Shown piece by piece: positions 57,342 through 64,000 of a stretch of DNA of 64,000 bases. Origin of the DNA: Arthrobacter sp. ok362 (GTDB lineage Bacteria; Actinomycetota; Actinomycetes; Actinomycetales; Micrococcaceae). The number at the start of each line of letters is the position of its first letter. Position 1 is the first letter of the stretch. The position numbers and the translations under genes are program-made. The notes beneath the pieces are model-generated. The model saw only the letters and a program-made list of their open reading frames with translations, was not told where the DNA came from and did not search any database. The stretch spans positions 186,001-250,000 of the forward strand of contig NZ_FNGC01000005.1 in the NCBI RefSeq assembly GCF_900102785.1, read 5' to 3'.

Positions 57342-58217
57342 CTAGCGCAGAACGACTGTCCTGTTGCCCTGGAGGATGACGCGTCCCTCGCAGTGCCAGC
57401 GGACGGCGTTGGAGAGCGCCTTGCACTCCGTGTCGCGTCCAGCGGCCACGAGGTCGTCCGGCCCGAAGGTGTGATCCACTTCCACCACCTGCTGGGCGAT
57501 GATCGGCCCCTCGTCCAGCTCCGCGTTGACATAGTGGGCTGTGGCGCCGACCGTCTTCACGCCCCGGGCGTGCGCTTGGTGATAGGGCTTCGCGCCCTTG
57601 AAGCTGGGCAGGAAGGAGTGATGAATGTTGATGGCGCGGCCATCCAGCTGGCGGGTGAGGTTGTCACTGAGGACCTGCATGTAACGGGCCAGGACCACCA
57701 GTTCCACCTCCAGCCGGTCAATCAGTTCCAGGAGCCGCTGTTCGGCCGCAGGCTTGGTGTCCGGGGTGACCGGCACGTGGAAGAAGGGGATGCCGTGCCA
57801 TTCGACGGTCCGCCGGTGATCGGGATGGTTCGAGACGACGCCGACGATCTCGATGGGCAGTTCACCGGTGCGTGCCCGGTACAGCAGATCGTTGAGGCAG
57901 TGCTCGAATTTCGAGACCATGATCAGGACCCGCCGTTTGCTGCCGTGCCGCCGCAGCTCCCAGCGCATGCCGAATTTTTCGGCGACCGGAACGAAGGCTT
58001 CCCGGAGCGTGTCCAGGGTTGTTTGGTCCCCGGCCGAGGCGAAGTGGAGCCGCATGAAGAAGTGGCCGTCCAGCTGTGAGTCGAACTGTTTGCTTTCCAG
58101 GATGTCGCAGCCCTGGTCCAGCAGGAAGCCGGACACGGCGTGGACGATCCCGCGCGTTTCCGGGCAGTCCAGGGTCAGGACGTGCTCCACGGTTTCGGTG
58201 GTCTGGTTCTCGGTCAT
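57342..58217 (-). CDS. purU: Formyltetrahydrofolate deformylase
   Basis: 291 aa from ATG 58217. An N-terminal ACT domain (VLTLDCPETRGIVHAVSGFLLDQGCDILESKQF) precedes the formyltransferase-fold catalytic domain: VLARYMQVLS, the catalytic-site NIHHSFLPSFKGAKPYHQAHARGVKTVGATAHYV with Asn-His, and Asp in ELDEGPIIAQ. It hydrolyses 10-formyl-THF to formate and THF, draining one-carbon units from sarcosine oxidation. Last gene of the sox operon, starting 2 bp after the sdaA stop. Confidence 0.95.
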   Translation of the reverse strand: MTENQTTETVEHVLTLDCPETRGIVHAVSGFLLDQGCDILESKQFDSQLDGHFFMRLHFASAGDQTTLDTLREAFVPVAEKFGMRWELRRHGSKRRVLIMVSKFEHCLNDLLYRARTGELPIEIVGVVSNHPDHRRTVEWHGIPFFHVPVTPDTKPAAEQRLLELIDRLEVELVVLARYMQVLSDNLTRQLDGRAINIHHSFLPSFKGAKPYHQAHARGVKTVGATAHYVNAELDEGPIIAQQVVEVDHTFGPDDLVAAGRDTECKALSNAVRWHCEGRVILQGNRTVVLR

Positions 58218-58219
58218 GG

Positions 58220-59635
58220 TCAGCACTCCACAACGTTCACGGCGAGGCCCCCGCGGGAGGTTTCCTTGTACTTGGTTTTCATGTCAGCTCCTGTTTCACG
58301 CATGGTCTTGATGGCCTTGTCCAGCGAGACTTTGTGGCTGCCGTCCCCGTGCAGGCACAGGCGGGCGGCGTTGATGGCTTTGACGCTGGCAATGGCGTTG
58401 CGTTCGATGCAGGGGATCTGCACCAGCCCGCCGACGGGGTCGCAGGTCAGGCCGAGGTTGTGTTCGATTCCGACTTCGGCGGCGTTTTCCACCTGTTCCG
58501 GGGTGCCGCCCAATACTTCGCTGAGTCCCGCCGCCGCCATGGAGCAGGCCGATCCGACTTCGCCCTGGCAGCCCACTTCTGCCCCGGAGATGGAGGCATT
58601 GATCTTGAAGAGGATCCCGACGGCGGCCGCTGCCAGCAGGAAGCGGACGACGCCGTCGTCGTTGGCTCCGGGGACGAACTTGACGTAATAGTGCAGCACG
58701 GCTGGCACGATGCCTGCAGCGCCGTTGGTGGGAGCGGTGACAATCCGTCCCCCTGCGGCGTTTTCCTCGTTGACGGCCAGCGCGAAGAGGTTCACCCATT
58801 CCATGGCAAGCAGCGGGTCAGCTGGCACTTGGTCGAGCGACGGGTTCCGGGCATCCGCCTCGGCGCTGACGGCGGATGCTGCCAGCGTCCGAAACAACGA
58901 CGGGGCACGCCGTTTGACGTTCAGCCCGCCGGGCAGGATGCCTTCGGCAGCACAGCCGTTGTCCACGCACTGGCGCATGACCGCCCACAGTGCCAAGAGC
59001 TTCTCCCGGAGTTCGGCTTCGCTGCGCCAGACGAGTTCGTTGGCCAGCATGACGTCGGAGATCGACATATTCTCGCGGTCGCATATTTCCAGGAGCTCGT
59101 TGGCCGTGGTGAAGGGGTAGGGCAGCACCGTGTCGTCTGCCACCACGTGGTCAGCGCCTTGGGCATTGCCGTCGACGACGAAGCCGCCGCCGATCGAGTA
59201 GTAGCTGCGCTCCCGGAGCACTGTTCCGGTGTGGTCCAGTGCCCGGAAGGTCATGCCGTTGGGATGGGCCGGCAGAGACTTACGGCGGTGCAGGACCACG
59301 TCCTCGTCCCAGTTGAAGTCGACCCGGTGGTGGCCGGCGAGCCGCAGTTCGGCATCCAGGGCAGCGGCTGCCACCTGGTCATCGGCGGTGCCCGTGTCCA
59401 CATTCTCGGGGTCCTGGCCCTGAAGGCCCAGGACCACGGCCTTGTCCGAACCGTGGCCCCGGCCGGTGGCGCCGAGGGAACCGAACAGCTCCGCCTGCAC
59501 CCTGGCGGTTGAGCTCAGCTGCCCGTCGCTTTTTAGCCCGTCCGCGAACCGTTTGGCCGCCCGCATCGGGCCGACCGTGTGGGACGAGGACGGCCCGATG
59601 CCAACCGAAAACAGGTCCAGGACGCTGAGCGCCAT
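58220..59635 (-). CDS. sdaA: L-serine ammonia-lyase (iron-sulfur, single chain)
   Basis: 471 aa. The beta-like domain comes first ([27 protein letters not shown]) and the alpha-like domain second. Cluster cysteines are seen in [20 protein letters not shown] and [14 protein letters not shown], fitting a [4Fe-4S] site. [18 protein letters not shown] is the conserved substrate region. It converts serine to pyruvate and ammonia. In this operon it disposes of serine made from glycine plus methylene-THF. Its ATG overlaps the soxG stop (TGATG). Confidence 0.95.
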   Translation of the reverse strand: MALSVLDLFSVGIGPSSSHTVGPMRAAKRFADGLKSDGQLSSTARVQAELFGSLGATGRGHGSDKAVVLGLQGQDPENVDTGTADDQVAAAALDAELRLAGHHRVDFNWDEDVVLHRRKSLPAHPNGMTFRALDHTGTVLRERSYYSIGGGFVVDGNAQGADHVVADDTVLPYPFTTANELLEICDRENMSISDVMLANELVWRSEAELREKLLALWAVMRQCVDNGCAAEGILPGGLNVKRRAPSLFRTLAASAVSAEADARNPSLDQVPADPLLAMEWVNLFALAVNEENAAGGRIVTAPTNGAAGIVPAVLHYYVKFVPGANDDGVVRFLLAAAAVGILFKINASISGAEVGCQGEVGSACSMAAAGLSEVLGGTPEQVENAAEVGIEHNLGLTCDPVGGLVQIPCIERNAIASVKAINAARLCLHGDGSHKVSLDKAIKTMRETGADMKTKYKETSRGGLAVNVVEC

Positions 59636-60270
59636 CAGGGGACCTCGGTGGACGCATATTCGCGCATGGCATCGAGGAGCCAGCGGCCCAGGAACTCCGC
59701 AAAGGATGCCCGCGGGAAGATCCGGTAGGTCTCTTCCGCGGTCTTCCACAGAATGGCCGGGATGCCGCCGATTTCCGTGGACAGCGCCGTCCCGGGTTTG
59801 AAGACGCGGGGGTGCAGGTCCAGGGCGCAGCCCTTCTCCAAAACGGCACTGGCCCGGGGGCCGGTGAGTTCGAGCGTGGTGCGGTTGGCGGAGAGATCCA
59901 CCACCTGGCCTTGGCCGTCCGCCAGTGCCGCAATGAGCGCCCGCGGGAGCTCCCCGCCCAGGCTTTCGTGGGATTCCGCGGGGGCCACGAGCAGGAATTC
60001 TGCCGGGCCCAGCCACAGCACCGCGGTGTCGCCGCTGCTGAGGACTTCCCCCGAAGCCGAGGGCAGGCCTCCGGTCACGGCGCCCAGCCGCTCCCCGGCC
60101 TCGCCGGCAGGATCGACCCGGAGCCCCGCCATGGTCAGAAACGGCACCTCGCGCAGCTCCACGGTGCCCGCGACGGAGCCCGCTTCAAAAGCTGTCCTCA
60201 GGAGCGACGCCGGACTCTTCCTGAGGGTCTGGATCTTCTTGGAATTTTCGAGTGCTGCAGTGTCAGCCAT
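59635..60270 (-). CDS. soxG: Sarcosine oxidase gamma subunit
   Basis: 211 aa from ATG 60270. GcvT-like fold with features of Sox[80 protein letters not shown] and [26 protein letters not shown]. It completes the heterotetrameric sarcosine oxidase. It overlaps the soxA end by 8 bp and the sdaA start by 1 bp, so the whole operon is translationally coupled. Confidence 0.92.
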   Translation of the reverse strand: MADTAALENSKKIQTLRKSPASLLRTAFEAGSVAGTVELREVPFLTMAGLRVDPAGEAGERLGAVTGGLPSASGEVLSSGDTAVLWLGPAEFLLVAPAESHESLGGELPRALIAALADGQGQVVDLSANRTTLELTGPRASAVLEKGCALDLHPRVFKPGTALSTEIGGIPAILWKTAEETYRIFPRASFAEFLGRWLLDAMREYASTEVP

Positions 60271-63229
60271 CTTTGCGGGTCCCTTCAGAGTCAAAAAGCA
60301 CGGTTTCTGCGACGACTACGTCCACCAGTTGGTCGCCGGCGGCGGCCACCAGGGTTTCGCCAATGCGGTTGCGGCCGTTCTTGATCAGGGCCAGGGCAAA
60401 CGACCTGCCCAGCGCCGCACTGTGGTAGCTCGAGGTCACGAACCCCTGCATGGGCACGGGGCCGTAGGCGGGGTTGACGGTGATGCCCTGCTCCACCAGC
60501 TGGGTGCCTTCGGGGAGCCGAATGCTGCCGTCCACGGGGAGGACGCTGACCAGGTGTTTCCGGTCGGTGCGGCCGGCGTCCTTGCGGGCGTAGGAGCGTT
60601 TGCCGATGAAGTCCTTGACCTTGGACACGACCCATTCCATGCCGGCGTCCTGCGGGGTCACGGTCCCGTCGGTGTCCTGGCCGACGATCGGGTAGCCCTT
60701 CTCCGCACGCAGCACGTGCATGGTTTCGGTGCCGTACGGCGTGATGTTGAACTCCGCGCCGGCCGCCTCCACTGCTTCCCAGGTGCTCAGCCCGTACCAG
60801 GACGGGACGTTGATTTCGTAGGCCAGTTCACCGGAGAACGAGATCCGGCAGATCCGGGCCCGGACACCGGAAGCCAGGGTGGTCTCGCGGAACGTCATGA
60901 ACGGGAAGGCTTCGGGGTCCAAGCCCCCGTCGGCTGCCAGTTCCGGAGCCAGTTTGGCCACGACAGCGCGGGATTTCGGTCCGACGACGGCGATGGTGGT
61001 CCACTGCTCGGTGACGGAGGTGCAGTGCACGTCCAATTCGGGCCATTCGGTCTGCAGCCATTCCTCCAGCCAGTCCAGCACCTTGGCGGCGCCGCCGGTG
61101 GTGGTGGTCATGAAGAACCGGTCCTCGTCCAGGCGGAGCGTGACGCCGTCGTCGAAGATCATCCCGTCCGGGGTGCACATGACGCCGTAGCGGGCCGAGC
61201 CTGGTGCCAGTTTCTTGAACGCGTTGGTGTAGATGCGGTTCAGGAACTCGCCGGCGTCCTTGCCCCGGATCTCGATCTTGCCCAGCGTGGTGGCGTCCAT
61301 GAAGCCCACGGATTCCCGGACGGCGGCACATTCGCGAAGGACTGCGGTGTCCATGTCCTCCCCGTCCTGCGGGTAGTACCAGGGCCGCTTCCACTGGCCG
61401 ACGTCTTCGAAGAGGGCTCCGCGGGCAACGTGCCACGGGTGGATCGAGGTGAGACGGGCAGGGTCGAAAAGTTCTCCGCGCTGACGTCCGGCCAGCGCAG
61501 CGAACGCCACGGGGGTGAAAGGGGCACGGTACGCGGTGGTCCCGATTTCCCCAATGCTGGGTGTGCCATCGGCAGACTCCCCGCCGCCGTGCTTGAGGGC
61601 CGCGGCGATCACGCCGATCGCGTTGACCCCGGAGGTCTTGCCCTGATCGTTCGCGGTGCTGATCGAGGTATAGCGCTTGACGTGTTCCACCGAGCGCATG
61701 CCGGCCCCGGTGGAACGCAGGACGTCGGCCACGGACTGGTCGCGCTGGAAGTCGACGAAGTGGTGGTGCCAGTCCTCCGGGCCGCCCTGTTCCCCGGGGA
61801 CCAGCCAGAGCTGGCGGGTCGGGGCGGAGGCGTGCGGCGGCGTCGGCGTTACCGGCTTTGCACCGGAATCCGGACCGGAGTCGAAGCCCGCGGCGAGGAC
61901 CGCCGCGGCCCCGGCGGAGACGCCTTCGGCCACGCAGTCGCCGAGGGCGAAACTGCCGCGGCCGGAGCCGGCCACCTGCTGGTTGGGAACCACGCTGTTG
62001 GGGACGAAGGCGGCGAGGTCTTCGTCCCAGCGGAGCCTGCCCTGGCGCTGGGAGTGCAGGTGTACCACCGGTGACCAGCCGCCTGAGACGGCCAGCAGGT
62101 CGCAGGCGAGTTGTTCGATTCCCGACGTGAGTTCGCCGGCGTCGTTGATGCTCCGGACGGTGACGCCGAGGACGCGTTCCTGGCCCGTGGTGTTGGCGAC
62201 GGCGCTGCCGATCAGCACCCGCGTGCCGGCCGCGGCGGCTGCCGTGGCCGTTTCGCTCAATTGCGCGCGGGCGTCCACGACGGCTTCGACGGCGATGCCG
62301 GCGGCGCGGAGGTCGGCGGCCAGGGCGTAGGCGCTGTCGTTGGTGGTGCTGATGACCACCCGGGAACCGGCGGCCACGGCGTAGCGGTTCAGGTAGGTGC
62401 GCACCGCGGAGGCGAGCATGATGCCGGGGCGGTCGTTGTTTTCGAAGACCAGCGGGCGCTCGTGGGCGCCCGGGGCCAGGATGACCTGGGCGGCGCGGAT
62501 GTGCCAGATCCGCTGGCGGGACACGCCGGGCGCGGCCGGGGTCAGGAGGTGGTCCGTCCGGTTCTGGGCCGCGATGACGTAGTTGGAGTCGTAGGAGCCG
62601 AAGGCGGTGGTGCGGTTCAGCACCGTGCACTCGGCCGCGGAGATCAGTTCGGCCTCAACATTGGCCACCCAGTCCAGGGCGGGCTGTCCTTCGATGCTCT
62701 CCGCGAGGGCAGGATCGGTGGAGCCGGACAACAGCGTGCCGCCGAGCTCGGGCTGGTCGTCAATGAGGATCACCCTGGCACCGGCGCGGACGGCTTCCCG
62801 CGCTGCGGCCAGGCCTGCGGGTCCGCCGCCGACCACGAGGACGTCGGTGTGGACGTATTTCTTGTCGTATTCGGCGCGGTCCTCGGCCGGGTCCAGCTTG
62901 CCCAGTCCGCTGAGGAATTCGGCGCTGAGGCCGTCCACGAGGGACACCGTGGTGGCGGGGAGCATGGATTCGGCCACGTGGCCCGGGAACCGGGGGGCGA
63001 CCTTGACGAGGGCGTTGGATTCCTCCACCCCGGCGGACATGATGCCGCGGGGCCGGTCCTCGTAGAGGGAGTTCCCGGCCCTCAGCCGGCCGTTCGCCAG
63101 CAGCGCGGAGGCGAGGGTGTCGCCGGGGTGGCCCGTGTACTCACAGCCATCCAGGGTGAAGCGCCAGGTGACGCTGCGGTCGATGCGGCCGCCGGTGCTA
63201 AGGCGCGCGGGCTGCGGCTGAGCGCTCAT
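60263..63229 (-). CDS. soxA: Sarcosine oxidase alpha subunit
   Basis: 988 aa. An N-terminal ferredoxin-like segment ([21 protein letters not shown]) is followed by the NAD-binding Rossmann domain [28 protein letters not shown]. The C-terminal half is a folate-binding GcvT-like domain ([30 protein letters not shown] and [23 protein letters not shown]). The complex demethylates sarcosine to glycine, giving methylene-THF and H2O2. Start overlaps the soxD stop by 4 bp. Confidence 0.95.
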   Translation of the reverse strand: MSAQPQPARLSTGGRIDRSVTWRFTLDGCEYTGHPGDTLASALLANGRLRAGNSLYEDRPRGIMSAGVEESNALVKVAPRFPGHVAESMLPATTVSLVDGLSAEFLSGLGKLDPAEDRAEYDKKYVHTDVLVVGGGPAGLAAAREAVRAGARVILIDDQPELGGTLLSGSTDPALAESIEGQPALDWVANVEAELISAAECTVLNRTTAFGSYDSNYVIAAQNRTDHLLTPAAPGVSRQRIWHIRAAQVILAPGAHERPLVFENNDRPGIMLASAVRTYLNRYAVAAGSRVVISTTNDSAYALAADLRAAGIAVEAVVDARAQLSETATAAAAAGTRVLIGSAVANTTGQERVLGVTVRSINDAGELTSGIEQLACDLLAVSGGWSPVVHLHSQRQGRLRWDEDLAAFVPNSVVPNQQVAGSGRGSFALGDCVAEGVSAGAAAVLAAGFDSGPDSGAKPVTPTPPHASAPTRQLWLVPGEQGGPEDWHHHFVDFQRDQSVADVLRSTGAGMRSVEHVKRYTSISTANDQGKTSGVNAIGVIAAALKHGGGESADGTPSIGEIGTTAYRAPFTPVAFAALAGRQRGELFDPARLTSIHPWHVARGALFEDVGQWKRPWYYPQDGEDMDTAVLRECAAVRESVGFMDATTLGKIEIRGKDAGEFLNRIYTNAFKKLAPGSARYGVMCTPDGMIFDDGVTLRLDEDRFFMTTTTGGAAKVLDWLEEWLQTEWPELDVHCTSVTEQWTTIAVVGPKSRAVVAKLAPELAADGGLDPEAFPFMTFRETTLASGVRARICRISFSGELAYEINVPSWYGLSTWEAVEAAGAEFNITPYGTETMHVLRAEKGYPIVGQDTDGTVTPQDAGMEWVVSKVKDFIGKRSYARKDAGRTDRKHLVSVLPVDGSIRLPEGTQLVEQGITVNPAYGPVPMQGFVTSSYHSAALGRSFALALIKNGRNRIGETLVAAAGDQLVDVVVAETVLFDSEGTRKDG

Positions 63230-63555
63230 TTGATTGCTCCTTCCGGGGAAACGGGGCTGGTGACGGTGGGGGCTGTGGGTCCGGTGGCGGGCCGGAGCTG
63301 GCCCATCTGGTAGATGGCCTGGATGTCGTAGGTGACGGTGTCGCGGAGCATGTTGAACCATTGCCGGCAGCCCGTGCTGTGCAGCCAGCGTTCGGCGAAG
63401 GCGCCCTTGGTGTTGTCGCGGTAGAACAGGTACTCGGCCCATTCGCGGTCCGTAAGCTCTGCCGGGTTTTCGGGGTAGGCCACGTGGGCCTGGCCGCCGT
63501 AGTGGAATTCGGTCTCGTCGCGGGGACCGCAGTTGGGGCAGGAAATCAGGAGCAT
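63226..63555 (-). CDS. soxD: Sarcosine oxidase delta subunit
   Basis: 109 aa. SoxD zinc subunit: [26 protein letters not shown] with the CxxC and His, then [33 protein letters not shown] with the third cysteine. It stabilises the alpha/beta interface and binds one zinc. It lies 14 bp after soxB and overlaps soxA by 4 bp. Confidence 0.95.
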   Translation of the reverse strand: MLLISCPNCGPRDETEFHYGGQAHVAYPENPAELTDREWAEYLFYRDNTKGAFAERWLHSTGCRQWFNMLRDTVTYDIQAIYQMGQLRPATGPTAPTVTSPVSPEGAIK

Positions 63556-63569
63556 GTCCGTACCTCTTT

Positions 63570-64000
63570 CTAGTGGGCCACGGCGGCGGCGCCGTGTTCA
63601 TCGATCAGGGCGCCGGTTTCGAAGCGCTCGAGTGCAAAGGGCTTGTTGAGTTTGTGCGGTGTGCCGGTGGCGATCGTGTGCGCGAACGTCAGCCCGGCAG
63701 CCGGTGTGCCCTTGAATCCGCCGGTTCCCCACCCGCAGTTGACGAACATGTTCTCTACCGGGGTGGTGCCCACGATCGGGGAGGCGTCCAAGGTGGTGTC
63801 CACGATTCCGCCCCACGTCCGGAGCACGTGGGCCCTGGCGAAGATCGGGAAGAGTTCGACGGCGGCGGCCATCTGGTGCTCGATCACGTGGAATGATCCG
63901 CGCTGGCCGTAGCCGTTGTATGAATCCACGCCGGCGCCCATGACCAGTTCGCCCTTGTGCGCCTGGGAGACATAGACGTGGACGTGGTTGGACATGACCA
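63570..64000 (-). CDS. soxB: Sarcosine oxidase beta subunit (N-terminus outside window)
   Basis: Only the C-terminal 143 or so residues are in the window: [93 protein letters not shown]. These are the DAO/glycine-oxidase-fold FAD and substrate regions of SoxB (final GWGTGGFK motif). It carries the covalent FMN and FAD that oxidise sarcosine. The gene continues beyond base 64000; glyA would be expected further upstream. Confidence 0.95.
   Translation of the reverse strand, partial: VMSNHVHVYVSQAHKGELVMGAGVDSYNGYGQRGSFHVIEHQMAAAVELFPIFARAHVLRTWGGIVDTTLDASPIVGTTPVENMFVNCGWGTGGFKGTPAAGLTFAHTIATGTPHKLNKPFALERFETGALIDEHGAAAVAH

Overview
The window is high-GC actinobacterial chromosome, most likely Arthrobacter or a close Micrococcaceae relative. 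The basis is GC-rich third positions, GTG starts, several leaderless genes, and families typical of soil Arthrobacter: GAF-ANTAR, DUF5997, DUF6221, sarcosine oxidase with PurU/SdaA, and Acr3-type arsenic resistance. No phage, insertion sequence, CRISPR array, rRNA or tRNA was seen. Names are assigned by reading motifs; no database search was run.

Left part (1-16 kb). It opens with a tandem universal stress protein overlapping an APC permease, then small redox, VOC and membrane proteins and a diacylglycerol-kinase-like enzyme. A divergent pair follows (DUF5997 / LysR-ligand-domain protein without HTH) with a 4 x 11 bp repeat between them. A GntR/FCD regulator diverges from a 5-oxoproline module: pxpA, an MHS transporter, a fused pxpB-pxpC and a biotin carboxylase/BCCP protein.

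Middle (16-31 kb). Two organic-acid regulons lie side by side. The first is a leftward operon (CoA-transferase, HMG-CoA-lyase-like enzyme, 2-hydroxycarboxylate transporter, TPP enzyme, IclR) facing two rightward dehydrogenases. Two near-identical 15 bp palindromes sit in the shared promoter region. Its substrate is not known to me. The second is a tartrate-type operon (TtuC-like dehydrogenase, DctA-like symporter, glycerate kinase) behind a LysR gene, with matching dyads before the operon and before lysR.

31-46 kb. CYTH-CHAD protein, 5'-3' exonuclease, CsbD, PadR, a hydrolase, an ArsR/SmtB-CDF zinc-efflux pair, then an arsenic locus. Leftward it has acr3, arsC, an 18-residue peptide with six cysteines, an ArsO-like flavoprotein and a second ArsC-like protein. 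Rightward it has arsR and an ArsN1-like acetyltransferase. After it come MerR/DUF4188 and TetR/zinc-ribbon genes, three small unknown genes and a PhzF-like protein.

46-64 kb. A secreted levansucrase (GH68) and a membrane-anchored GH32 fructanase lie behind an AT-rich promoter region with two palindromes. Next are a VanY-like peptidase, gene remnants, a lipoprotein, a GAF-ANTAR protein, nagA, and the leftward sarcosine operon soxB-soxD-soxA-soxG-sdaA-purU, whose soxB runs off the window.

Gene decay is visible at four places: a LacI C-terminus, a twice-frameshifted unknown gene, an ABC solute-binding-protein tail, and an ORF fragment beside a 14 bp tandem duplication.
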